Made by a program: the position numbers and the translations under genes. Below the pieces are notes generated by a model. The model made no database searches, was not told where the DNA came from, and saw nothing but the letters and a program-made list of their open reading frames with translations. Source: Lepidurus packardi (Eukaryota; Arthropoda; Branchiopoda; Notostraca; Triopsidae). Taken from it: DNA of 64,000 bases. Of the stretch, positions 48,674 through 58,167 are shown piece by piece. The stretch is taken from assembly GCA_023053545.1 (NCBI GenBank), contig JAKZAN010000001.1, positions 10,188,565 to 10,252,564 of the forward strand, read 5' to 3'. Within the stretch, counting starts at the first letter, position 1. The number at the start of each line of letters is the position of its first letter.

Positions 48674-51600
48674 ATGAGGTTGATCTGTAGAGCGCCGTAT
48701 TCGCAATTTGCGCATGTTTTTTCTGCTTCTAGTCGTGGTGCTCAGTGCACACCGATGGCTTTTGTATCTATTGCATGGAGTTATTTGGTTCCTCCTAACG
48801 AGTGGATTGAAAAAAACATGTGTGATATAATGACGATGGGAGATGAAATATACCGAACTTACGAGCACCTCTTGAAACGTGCGCCTAACGAATGTATGGT
48901 AAATGCTTTTAATCCATTACTCCTAGAATTCTGGGACGCAAATATGGACATTCAGTATGTATTTGATGCTTACGCAGCTGCCTCATATATTGCAAGTTAC
49001 ATGACCAAATCGCAAAAGGGTATGAGCGAAACTCTTCGTAACGTGGTAAAAGAAGTACATGAAGGAAATTTTACGCTTAGAGAAAAGTTTAGAATGGTGG
49101 GCAACAAATTCTTAAATTCCACAGAGGTTGGTGTGCAAGAAGCTGTTTTTTTACTTCTTCAGTTGCCTTTAAGAAAATTCAGCAGGGCTGTTGTGTTCGT
49201 TCCCACATGTCAACCTGAGGATAGAGTAATTCTTTCGAAACCTTTTGCAGTCATTAAGAAAATGGACGATGAAAACGAAAATGTTATATCTGAAAATTTT
49301 TTAGATAGATATTCGAAGAGACCGAACTACCTAGAGAACACAAGCTTAGCAGAATATGTCACAAACTACACGCATAAATATCATAACAATGATTCCAATA
49401 TTGTTGGTGACGATGGTTATTGTATAGAACAAACCGAATACTCTGGCGAATCAGAACTTGAAGATGACAATAAAGAGTCTTTCGATAATGACAAAAAAGA
49501 GAAGAAACATTCGGTCTATAATGTACGAACAAAACATCGAATCTTAAGGTTCATGAACTACCGTCGTGACACAAACCCTGAAAAATATTTCCATAGTAAA
49601 CTCATGTTGTACTGGCCATGGAGGGATCACAATGATCTTAAAACTCAAGAAACTTACGAGACTACATTTTTCCAGCGTGATGTTTTCAACCGTATTCAAA
49701 AAGAACGCCAATTTTTTGAACCCAGCAGTGATGCTGTAGACGATATACTGAGCAAACCTTTACACGAGTTAGTGGATCATAACACTTTCAACGGTTCAGA
49801 ATCGGAAGACGAAGAAACTCTGAAGGAATTGCAAACTGATTCCAATCAAATTTTCGACCCTGAGTACAACTGCATGCCTGAAGCAGACATAGGAAGAGAT
49901 TTACCAAATACCCACCCTAATGATCTGAGCTTAGGTAAAACAGCTTCGTCAGTCGAAAAGTATGGTATACGAGATGAGGAGTATTTCTCTATGATGCGTT
50001 GTTTAAATATAGAACAACGACTATTTGTCTTAGATCTGTTATACATGCATAAAACAAAAGCTGGCAATTATTGTAGATTCCTTAGCGGTGGAGCCGGAAC
50101 AGGCAAAAGTTTAGTTGTTCGAGCGATTGACGCATGTGTAACCCGTTATTTTAACAAAGGTCCGAACTCAAATCCCGATACAAAGAAAGTGGTTATTGTA
50201 GCTTACACTGGCAAAGCCGCTTTTAATGTAGGCGGATCAACGATACACAGCACATTTCATATTCCTATAGGAAGAATGTTCGACGCTAATAATACTTTTT
50301 TGTGTTTGCAATCTCAAGTGCGCTCGGAATTATATTTACTGTTCCGCGATGTAGAACTTTTCATAATAGACGAAATTTCTATGGTAGGAATAAATATGCT
50401 TTATTACATTGACTTTCGCTTAAAAGAAATTTTTGGCTCGTCGCAGATATTTGGAGGTAAATCAGTATTGTGTGTCGGAGACCTCTTTCAACTACCACCA
50501 ACGAAAGCTCAGCCTGTTTTTAAATATTCGAATACGGGAGCACGCTGCTTATCTGAGCATCTTTGGTTAGACAACTTTAAAATGTTTGAGCTACAGCAGA
50601 TCATGCGTCAAAAAGACGACCTTCTCTTCGCGGAACTCCTAAACAGGTTACGAGAAGGCAAGCAAACTCCTGAAGATATTTCTATCCTACGTAGCCGAAT
50701 CACTTCAACGTCTCCCAATTGTGTACAACGAATCAGTTACCGGAATAATGATATTGATTTCTACAACCAAAAGGAATGGGAAAACGCAAAACAAGAGAGA
50801 GCAATAATTATCAGTACCGACCTTCCAGTAAGAGGGTGTAAAGGCGTTGATATAAAATGTCTTTTAAACACACTGCCGGATAAAATTACTAATACCAATT
50901 GCATTCGTTATTTACATATAGCAATAGATTTGCCTTTCGAATACAGTATGAACTCTGATGTTAATGATGGCTTGGCTAATGGGTCAGAATGCATTATTAA
51001 GAAACTACCTTTACACTTACCAGTTGCAGACAAAGGAATATTGAAATCTTCCTCAGTCTGCGAGTGCTTAGTTCTACAGTCAGCCGCTTATACTCCTATT
51101 TGGGTTGAGTTCAAGGAAATGACGATAGGAAAACAGTGTCGTCAAAAGTACTCTCATCTCTACAAGCAAGATTGTACCCTTCAGCCTAACTGGACGCCAA
51201 TATTTCCAATAACTTGTAGATACACCTACAACCGAGCTGAATTTGAAAGACTCCAGTATCCACTACGGCCAAACAGCTCGAAAACAATTCACCGTGCACA
51301 AGGACAAACAATGGAGCAGGTAATTGTCAATTTAGGAAGAGCTACGTCAAACATGCATTACGTTGCTATCAGTAGGGCCAAACGGCTTGAGGGACTTTTT
51401 ATAGAAGATCTCAATGAACCTGGTATTAAAATTTCCTCCGACACCAAAAAAGAAATGGATCGTTTACGAACGAAACCTCAACAGTTAACGTTATTAGATC
51501 CAAGATCTATTGTTCATACAAAAACAAAAATGATTGCATTTTTAAATATAGTCTCATTGCGTAAACATTTCCTTGACCTTGTAAATGATCCGTTCATCAA

Positions 51601-52396
51601 AGCAACTACTGTATTTGCTGCATGTGAGACTCGTTTATGCGCGGCAGACTACGACGCTGATTATAAACTAGATTCTTTTGATCTACACCGTATGGATTTC
51701 ACTACAAATCACAAAGGAAATTCACCTTATGGAATGGTTATGTATTCAAAACTCGACGGAATGTTCACTAGACGTTGTTCCAACAAATACCTCGAACTTT
51801 GCAGTTTACATATTGCACAACTATCACTTGCAATCTACGTTTTGTACAGACACCACGGGTTCAACGTCGAAAATTTCTTTGATGCGCTACACAATTTAAT
51901 AAGTGATATAGATACATCTTATGAAAATATAGTAATTATAGGTGATTTCAATATAGACATACACACTCGTGCAACAGATTTATCGAAAGTAACACAAATA
52001 CTTAAACCCCTACGTCTTCAACAACACATAACCGCCTATACCACTGACTATATGTCAACACTAGATCATATTTACACCAGTTTTAATCAACCCAAAACCG
52101 GCGTATACGAAACATATTTCGCTTTTTTCTGCAGACGTCGGACAATACATACGAAGAATGTTTGTCGTTTATTGCTGGCTCCTATAGCAGAATTAAACGT
52201 TATTCGACCGCCAAGATACCCATCACCATCCAAATCCTACCGAATAGCTCACCTTCAGGTCAGACTCCACAAAAAAGAACTAAATACGATCTTATTAAGA
52301 TTACCCAATCTTCGCAAATCAGCGAGACAAATCAAACGCTCAAATTTAATTATTCGCCAAGAAAACAGCAACAAGCCACACTTCAAACTTGTATAG
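48674..52396 (+). CDS. Helentron helicase-endonuclease protein, Rep nuclease part missing
   Basis: A 1,240-codon ORF. Residues ~1-75 resemble the front of a cysteine-protease-like domain found in such elements (SSRGAQCTPMAF, later GDEIY). Residues ~85-125 join the Helitron Rep C-terminal part (FNPLLLEFWDANMDIQYV, then the paired Tyr motif SYIASYMTK). The HUH histidine motif expected before this is absent. A PIF1-type helicase follows: Walker A GGAGTGKS (~472), TGKAAFNVGGSTIH, Walker B FIIDEIS (~563), VGDLFQLPP (~602), HRAQGQT (~872) and AISRAK (~897). The C-terminal ~200 residues are an APE-like endonuclease (NIVSLRKH, CETRL, IGDFNID, LDHIY), typical of Helentrons. Its expected final SDH appears only as SDN in another frame near 52.14 kb. 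Probably inactive as a transposase. Confidence 0.8.
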   Translation: MRLICRAPYSQFAHVFSASSRGAQCTPMAFVSIAWSYLVPPNEWIEKNMCDIMTMGDEIYRTYEHLLKRAPNECMVNAFNPLLLEFWDANMDIQYVFDAYAAASYIASYMTKSQKGMSETLRNVVKEVHEGNFTLREKFRMVGNKFLNSTEVGVQEAVFLLLQLPLRKFSRAVVFVPTCQPEDRVILSKPFAVIKKMDDENENVISENFLDRYSKRPNYLENTSLAEYVTNYTHKYHNNDSNIVGDDGYCIEQTEYSGESELEDDNKESFDNDKKEKKHSVYNVRTKHRILRFMNYRRDTNPEKYFHSKLMLYWPWRDHNDLKTQETYETTFFQRDVFNRIQKERQFFEPSSDAVDDILSKPLHELVDHNTFNGSESEDEETLKELQTDSNQIFDPEYNCMPEADIGRDLPNTHPNDLSLGKTASSVEKYGIRDEEYFSMMRCLNIEQRLFVLDLLYMHKTKAGNYCRFLSGGAGTGKSLVVRAIDACVTRYFNKGPNSNPDTKKVVIVAYTGKAAFNVGGSTIHSTFHIPIGRMFDANNTFLCLQSQVRSELYLLFRDVELFIIDEISMVGINMLYYIDFRLKEIFGSSQIFGGKSVLCVGDLFQLPPTKAQPVFKYSNTGARCLSEHLWLDNFKMFELQQIMRQKDDLLFAELLNRLREGKQTPEDISILRSRITSTSPNCVQRISYRNNDIDFYNQKEWENAKQERAIIISTDLPVRGCKGVDIKCLLNTLPDKITNTNCIRYLHIAIDLPFEYSMNSDVNDGLANGSECIIKKLPLHLPVADKGILKSSSVCECLVLQSAAYTPIWVEFKEMTIGKQCRQKYSHLYKQDCTLQPNWTPIFPITCRYTYNRAEFERLQYPLRPNSSKTIHRAQGQTMEQVIVNLGRATSNMHYVAISRAKRLEGLFIEDLNEPGIKISSDTKKEMDRLRTKPQQLTLLDPRSIVHTKTKMIAFLNIVSLRKHFLDLVNDPFIKATTVFAACETRLCAADYDADYKLDSFDLHRMDFTTNHKGNSPYGMVMYSKLDGMFTRRCSNKYLELCSLHIAQLSLAIYVLYRHHGFNVENFFDALHNLISDIDTSYENIVIIGDFNIDIHTRATDLSKVTQILKPLRLQQHITAYTTDYMSTLDHIYTSFNQPKTGVYETYFAFFCRRRTIHTKNVCRLLLAPIAELNVIRPPRYPSPSKSYRIAHLQVRLHKKELNTILLRLPNLRKSARQIKRSNLIIRQENSNKPHFKLV

Positions 52397-53076
52397 AGTT
52401 TCCCGACACCCGTTACAAAATCATCGTTCAAATCCAAAACATTAGCGAAGAGAAGACAACGAACAAAGGGCAAACGTTCCGCGAAATAACAATTGGAGAC
52501 GATACCTGTACTTCCACACTAATTACCTGGAAAAACCAAACAGTTACTATCGAAAAAAACAAAGTTTACGAAATTACCGATGTCATCTATAATCAAGATT
52601 ATCAAAACTTCGCCTTGACGCAGCAATCGTTCTTTACAAGAACAGAAGCCCAACTGGACATCCAGCAACCCATTTTAGACGACACAACGGAGCCCATCAT
52701 ACTGGAAGCCATAGCCCACTGCAACATTGGTATTTTCCAAACCTGCCTAGCCTGCAAAAAAAAAACAGAACGACAACCGACCATTCCAGATAACGATGAC
52801 CCTACCATTACGTGCACAAACTGCAAAAAAATTCAACTTAGACAAACGACTCCACTAACTTTCCAAGGCACAGTCGGTTTCTTCAACGATAATAACATTA
52901 TCGAAGCATCGATGACAGAAACCATACTAAAAGACTTCTGCAAACAAGAAGAAACTCTACAACTGACTCCAGACACTGCGAATGCTGTCATCGTGAAATT
53001 ACTAACGACAAAAGACTTCGACTTCACGGTAGACCTAGAAAAAAAAGAAATCGTCAACGTCACCAAGAAAAAATAA
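52162..53076 (+). CDS. Helentron RPA-like single-strand DNA-binding protein
   Basis: An open frame of about 300 codons without an in-frame ATG near its start. The N-terminus may be supplied by splicing (an acceptor-like TTTTTTCTGCAG ends at about 52135) or be read from a non-ATG codon, so the start given is only nominal. It shows an OB-fold-like stretch (TRYKIIVQIQNISE, FREITIGDD, ITDVIYNQDYQNFALT) and a four-Cys zinc ribbon (CLACKK...CTNCKK), as in the C-terminal domain of RPA70. RPA-like proteins are commonly carried by Helitron-type elements and would coat single-stranded transposition intermediates. Its first ~235 bases overlap the end of the helicase ORF in another frame. Confidence 0.7.
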   Translation: MSFIAGSYSRIKRYSTAKIPITIQILPNSSPSGQTPQKRTKYDLIKITQSSQISETNQTLKFNYSPRKQQQATLQTCIEFPDTRYKIIVQIQNISEEKTTNKGQTFREITIGDDTCTSTLITWKNQTVTIEKNKVYEITDVIYNQDYQNFALTQQSFFTRTEAQLDIQQPILDDTTEPIILEAIAHCNIGIFQTCLACKKKTERQPTIPDNDDPTITCTNCKKIQLRQTTPLTFQGTVGFFNDNNIIEASMTETILKDFCKQEETLQLTPDTANAVIVKLLTTKDFDFTVDLEKKEIVNVTKKK

Positions 53077-53119
53077 TATTGTTTTGTCAACATTTTTATT
53101 CTAAATAACCTAGATTTGT

Positions 53120-53529
53120 CAAACATATCTATTGTATTGTAACATATGTGAAATTAAGTATTTATCTTTTTTGTATTGTTTTCTACTTAGAATGGCCCAG
53201 AAGAAATGAACTGGAAGTGGAAGTCTTTCCCAAAACTATATTAAAAAACTAAAAGTCTATATTAAAAGTCTAAGAAGTGGCGACTGAAGTATAGTACGAC
53301 TGTTAGCTGGATTGGGATGGACTTTATATAAGACTGGACAAGAGCATACTAAATATTTATAGCAATACTTCTTTGTACGAGTTTTGACATCGACTTGCTG
53401 TATTTATCGTTCTTTGTATTGTTTTCTCCGTAGTATGGTCGAGACAAAATCCAACTCGAAGAGGAAGTCTTGCCCTATAACTATGCGACAGTAATGACTA
53501 TGTAATGCGACAGTATAGCTGGTTTGGGA
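53120..53529 (+). repeat. Left terminal inverted repeat, inner part
   Basis: Reverse complement of about 57007-57420. Within it, two related ~85-bp segments (from about 53158 and 53413) share TGTATTGTTTTCT-CC/AC-GTAG-ATGG and a GAAGTCTT(T/G)CCC block about 255-262 bp apart. The inverted repeat is therefore itself built from direct subrepeats. Confidence 0.85.
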
Positions 53530-54137
53530 ATTTTTTGACATGCTATGGAGTACTTCTGTATTCTTCATTATTACCATCGAGTACTTCCGTATTTTTCACT
53601 TTCCTCATGGCGATCTTTAGTGATGTCTGTTTTACTCTTACTAAAAATGTAAAATGTTTCACGTTTGCACTTCTATTCTACACTAATCTGTAAGAGGAAG
53701 AATAAAGTATATTTAATGAAAAAGCCTTTGCTCTTTTTATATTTCAATAAGGGTTTACTGTTTTCGTGTTTATCATCCGAGTAACTTAATTTTTACGGTA
53801 TTTCTGAAAAATTTATAACTACCGAATCTTAGACCTTGATTAGGTCAAAATCATTTAATCGGTTTTACAGAATTTTGCTTTGCAAATCCCCATTTTTAAG
53901 TTGTAGTTTTGGTATAGTTATATAGTTACCAATTATAAGGCTGTGAAAGGTTTTTTGTCAAATCACCTATACGTATATACTATGGAAAAGTGTCCCCTTT
54001 GAGATACACATTTCAACTTTCTCGTGCTATTGGAAATAACTAAAGCAATGCTTTCACCCTGCAAGCAGCGTAAAAAAATTTGTTCATTGCTATAGATCAA
54101 TTCAGATCAGGTCAGCTATTGATACAATCGCAAAAAA
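53530..54137. other. MULE internal non-coding sequence upstream of transposase
   Basis: AT-rich, no coding potential. It presumably includes the transposase promoter and 5' leader. Confidence 0.5.
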
Positions 54138-56678
54138 ATGTCTCTCTGTGTTATCTGTAAGTTTGAAGTAATTCCACGACAAGAGGGGCTTGGGCCATGC
54201 GACAACTGCAACAGCTGGCAGCATAGAATTTGCAAAACTGGTAAGATAGGATATGTCATAAAAAACGATTTGTCAAACTAAAGGCTTACCTTACATTTTG
54301 TTTGCATTTATTTACTAGGAGTAACGCGTCAGAAATATCGCATACTGAAGAAGAAGAGCTCCTTTCCTTGGCTTTGCTCGCTTTGCAAGAGTAATGCCGC
54401 GTCACCCGAATTTCATGGGTTTTCAAAAGATACATCTAACGCGGTAAAGTTAAACGTTACATGCTTGAATGCAATTTTAGCTGCTTTTCTAGGACACGGG
54501 TATGGATTGCGTTCTTCCACCCCCGCCAATATTTGACAATCAAGCAGAATACGAGCTCCAACAAAACGAGGTAATTTGTACCCCAGCACACCTTCAAAAG
54601 ATTTTCAACCGATTTTCTCTAGGATACGAATATGATTTGCATTCTTCCACCTCCGCCAATGTCCGAAAAAGAAGCCGAAGACGACGAGCTTCACCAAAAC
54701 GAAGTAAATTGTAGTCCAACCCACCATCCAAAGATTTTTAAACAATTTTTCCTAGGATACGAATACGGATGGCATGCTTTCACCACCGCACCCGCCAGTA
54801 TTTATCTATGAAGGCTATAGCGAATGGGCTGTTCAACAAGAACAAAACGAGGTAACATATAGTGGTAACATATATTGCTTTTTCTAATTGCCTGTGTAAT
54901 GTATTTTAGGCTATGCAGGTTGCCGAATGTGAAGCCCGCTACTCGCCATTGTTTCGTGACGAATATGCCCCCAACGTTGATTTCTCGGACGAGGTACAAA
55001 CTCAACGCTATACTTAATTTTTTAATAGCACATAGACGACTTGTTTGTTTAATTTAAATGCTTTCTATTGTTGTCAGGACACAGATACGGCTGACGAATT
55101 CGAACCGCGATTCTCACCATTGCCTAACGACGAAGATGTCCATAACGGGTATTTTTCTGACGAGGTAGTCGCAAAGCTGAACTTCATTATCTAACTGCTT
55201 GCTTCCTTATTTAAATTTAACTCGTATTATTTAACAGGACACAGTTGCGGACATGAACATCACGCCTCCTGTGATTCCCTTTCGTCAGCCGCTAGTTGTT
55301 GAAGAAGATTCGTTTTCGGAAGATTCATCGTTGGAATCTGCAGAACCTGAACCTACCCTCACTTTTACAGTAGTTGAGCGGGGAACAAATTTCAACCGTA
55401 CGGCGCTTTTCGACTCGGACGGGAAGAAATACACAGTCAAACGCCGCTTGGGATCTGAAGCCATCGAATGGCGCTGCAACATTAGAAAACCATACTGCCG
55501 TGGACTGGTTAAGCAAACCGGCGATACATTCGTCCTTGTTAGATGCCACACGTGCCCAACCAGTGACCCTAACAGGTTGAAGGTTGCTTTGGCAGAGAAG
55601 AAAAGGAAATCCGCAGCCGAAGACGGTAAATATAACGATTACATTGCAATCTTTGCATACATTACTCACGCTGGTTATTGTAGACTATTACATGTCAGCG
55701 CAAGCCGTCGTGGACAAGGTTCTTGTAGATGACTTTGGTGACCAGGGTCTGCCTTTATCATTGCCAAACAAGCGCGCCTTGATACGCAAGACTAATCGCG
55801 TAAGGGAGAAAAAGCGCCCGAAACACCCCACGGAATTGGACTTTGTACTCAACCAGGATTTTGTGGAGGAAGACCACTCATCTTCGTACTCATGTCGGGC
55901 AAACGGCAGATGGATTACATGAAAGTATTTCGCACTGTTTTGCGGCTGTGCCCTGTACGACCGTTGCTCAAGTCAATTGTAATGGATTTTGAGAGACCCA
56001 TGTGGAACGCCGCCCGTGCAGTGTTCCCAGGAATTCACGTGCGCGGATGCGCATTTCACTGGACTCAAGCCGTGTTGCGTAATATTCAAAAATACGGCCT
56101 ACAGGAACACTACAAGCATGACGAACACGTCAAGAAGTTTTGCAAGTAAAATGCTTAGTTTATTATTTATTACTGTAATGCTCATACCCTTACAACTTTT
56201 TACATCTTACAGAATGATATTTGCTCTTCAATTCGTACCGGCTGACCACATTGTCCCAGTTTTTGAGAGTATTAACAAACGGACAAAGAGGCCTTCCCTT
56301 CGCAAACTTTGCAACTATTTACGGCGCACCTGGATTGAAAACGATGCGTGGCCACCACAAGTTTGGTCAAGCTACGGACAGACAATCCGTACGAACAATG
56401 ATGTTGAATCGTGGCACGCAAGTCTGAAGAAGAAGATCCGACAGAAGACCCCAAACCTCTATTTCTTGATTAGTATGCTTTACGACGAAAGCAAGCTTGT
56501 AGCGATTACTAGGAAGCTACTGTCTTCTCAACGTATAGCTCGCATACAGCGGTCAACACAAAACGCCAAAGAAAAAGTATTACAAAAATTGTTTACCGAG
56601 TACAATGACGGTACAATTAATGTGAATGGATTATTGGACAAATGTTGTTACATGTACAGTCCAGTACTTGCTGAGTGA
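54138..56678 (+). pseudogene. MULE transposase gene with PHD-like and FLYWCH fingers, internal deletion
   Basis: Ten inferred exons: 54138-54240, 54319-54443, 54493-54570, 54623-54703, 54756-54851, 54910-54993, 55078-55164, 55238-55625, 55684-56145 and 56213-56678. All introns are 49-84 bp with GT-AG ends. Exons 1-2 encode a PHD-like finger (CVIC, CDNCNSWQHRIC, WLCSLC). Exons 3-7 are small phase-0 repeats of an acidic/Pro-rich segment. Exon 8 carries a FLYWCH finger (WRCNIRKPYCRG...VRCHTC). Exons 9-10 carry the MULE transposase (MDFERPMWNAARAVFP, GCAFHWTQAVLRNIQKYGL, RTNNDVESWHASLKKKIR). At about 55,880 the frame changes between EEDHSS and FVLMSGKR. The ~70 residues expected there, with the first catalytic Asp (DGTF motif), are missing. 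The gene is otherwise open, so the lesion looks recent. Confidence 0.8.
54493..55164 (+). repeat. Tandemly duplicated small exons (five)
   Basis: Exons of 78, 81, 96, 84 and 87 nt, all phase 0-0. Four of the five open with GA(C/T)AC(A/G) at the acceptor, and all end GA(G/A) before GT. The first two exon-intron units (54493-54622 and 54623-54755) are clearly homologous through the intron as well (CAAAGATTTT...TTTT(C/T)C(T)CTAG). The encoded segments share DTxMxCxLPPPP or a (R)(Y/F)SPL(F/P)...DFSDE/YFSDE pattern. Confidence 0.85.
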
Positions 56679-57006
56679 GCTATATTTATCATATATTTAT
56701 TTATTTCATTATTCTTTGTGACGCGTGTCCATTATGTTTTTGAAAGATTTTGAACATATTTTTTTATTGTTGTATATGTTTTTTGTATTATTGTATAATT
56801 TTTTTTGTTTGTTTCTTGTATTTTTTTATTATTGCTTATTTTTTTTATTTATTTTTATTTATATATATATATATTTATTTTATTATTTTAAATAAATACC
56901 ATTTATTTTTGGTATTTCTTTAACAGTGGACTATTAAAAATGCATTATTAACTATAGTTTACCCTTTTTTCTATTACATACTAGCCAAACATCTCCTTTG
57001 ATCCAT
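56679..57006. other. MULE 3' non-coding, T/A-rich
   Basis: Long T-rich stretches and an (AT)n run near 56855-56872. No gene. Confidence 0.6.
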
Positions 57007-57629
57007 CCCAAACCAGCTACTGTCACATTACAGCCGCCACTTTTTATTTTAACATAGTTAGGGCAAGATTTCGCTCCTCTTCGAGTTGGATTTTGTCTCG
57101 ACCATACTACGGAGAAAACAATACAAAGAACGATAAATACAGCAAGTCGATGTCAAAACTCGTACAAAGAAGTATTGCTATAAATATTTAGTATGCTCTT
57201 GTCCAGTCTTATATAAAGTCCATCCCAATCCAGCTAACAGTCGTACTATACTTCAGTCGCCACTTCTTAGACTTTTAATATAGACTTTTAGTTTTTTAAT
57301 ATAGTTTTGGGAAAGACTTCCACTTCCAGTTCATTTCTTCTGGGCCATTCTAAGTAGAAAACAGTACAAAAAAGATAAATACTTAATTTCACATATGTTA
57401 CAATACAATAGATATGTTTGAAAATATATACATGTCGTGTCTTACCCATATCGTGTGTTGTTCCCTGAGTCCGTAAAACAGCACAACAGGGTGTTTACAA
57501 TGTTTCAAAATAGTGGGCCCGTTTGGTCTGCTGACTGGGCCTGTTTGGTCAATGGTTGGGCCTCTTTGGCACTGGGCCCGTTTGGTCAAGGTGGGCCCGT
57601 TTGGAACTGGGCCCGTTCGTCCCCTACCC
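57007..57629 (-). repeat. Right terminal inverted repeat of the MULE element
   Basis: A continuous ~620-bp inverted counterpart of 53120-53529 plus 47113-47324. It ends CGTTCGTCCCCTACCC. It serves as the intact reference that dates the Helentron insertion after the MULE repeat was formed. Confidence 0.85.
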
Positions 57630-57647
57630 GTGATACTACTGCTATAT

Positions 57648-57941
57648 TGTGAGGGGAAAGTTGTAATTTGGATAATTATAAATGTCCGAAAGGAAAACCC
57701 CTGGAAATGAGCTGGGTTCGTTTAATTCCACTGTATTGTCAACATAAATCACTTTAAATCACAAAACTCCAACAATCAAAATCACCGCCTTAACTCTACT
57801 TCTCCTGACTACCGCTACATACCCCGACTCGCTACCCACTCTCTGACTACCACTCTCCTCAGCAACTCTTCACGCAACACACATCTCGCGCCACCTAGTG
57901 AGCCTTAGAAATACTAATATACATATAATTTAACCATTACA
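57648..57941 (-). repeat. Gypsy 3' LTR (294 bp)
   Basis: On the minus strand it starts TGTAATGGTTAAAT and ends CCCCTCACA, with the TGT...ACA ends expected of an LTR. The last bases (TCACA) recur at 61687-61691, just before the primer-binding-like site. The first bases, reversed (TAACCATTACA), recur at 61792-61802 right after the assembly gap. The missing 5' LTR is therefore mostly hidden in the Ns. The stretch between the LTR and the pol stop (57942-58167) is non-coding. Confidence 0.6.
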
Positions 57942-58167
57942 TTCGGCCACGCTACCAGTGGACGTGGTCCCCACGTCCAACAAAAGGGTTTGATGACAAA
58001 CACATGTCAAGCAGAACGTTTGGGCAACAAATGTGACGAAATCTTTGAACGGATACATAGAGGGACGTAGTGTGGGGACAATATCTTGGTCACATACATA
58101 AATTAAAGTATAGAAGTAGAAGCAAGCAATTTTCACAAGGAACTAGGAAAGTAAATTATCAAAAAGA

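Larger units (their letters stand above)
47325..53119 (+). mobile_element. Helentron-type rolling-circle transposon (5.8 kb), inserted in the MULE repeat
   Basis: Boundaries come from comparing the split left MULE repeat with its intact right partner: the host reads ...GTATATATTTT then CAAACATATCT without the insert. No target duplication is seen beyond possible sharing of a T, as expected for Helitron-like elements, and insertion at a run of T fits the TT preference of Helentrons. Contents: repeated 5' sequence, a helicase-endonuclease ORF (48674-52396) and an RPA-like ORF (to 53076). The Rep nuclease part is incomplete, so it is probably not autonomous. Confidence 0.8.
47113..57629. mobile_element. 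Mutator-like (FLYWCH/MULE) DNA transposon, with nested Helentron
   Basis: Both ends read GGGTAGGGGACGAACGGGCC inward. The right inverted repeat is continuous (about 57007-57629). The left one is split into 47113-47324 and 53120-53529 by a 5.8 kb Helentron. Rejoining the two left pieces restores collinearity with the right arm. The flanks carry a candidate short target duplication, GTGATA (CGTGATA if one more base is counted), at 47107-47112 and 57630-57635. This is shorter than the 8-10 bp usual for Mutator-like elements, and the left end has three extra G. The element carries the transposase gene at 54138-56678. Without the Helentron it would be about 4.7 kb. Confidence 0.8.

Noticed and set aside
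48632-48868. Minus-strand ORF opposite the Helentron protein start
   Set aside because: A shadow of the helicase ORF with no motif.
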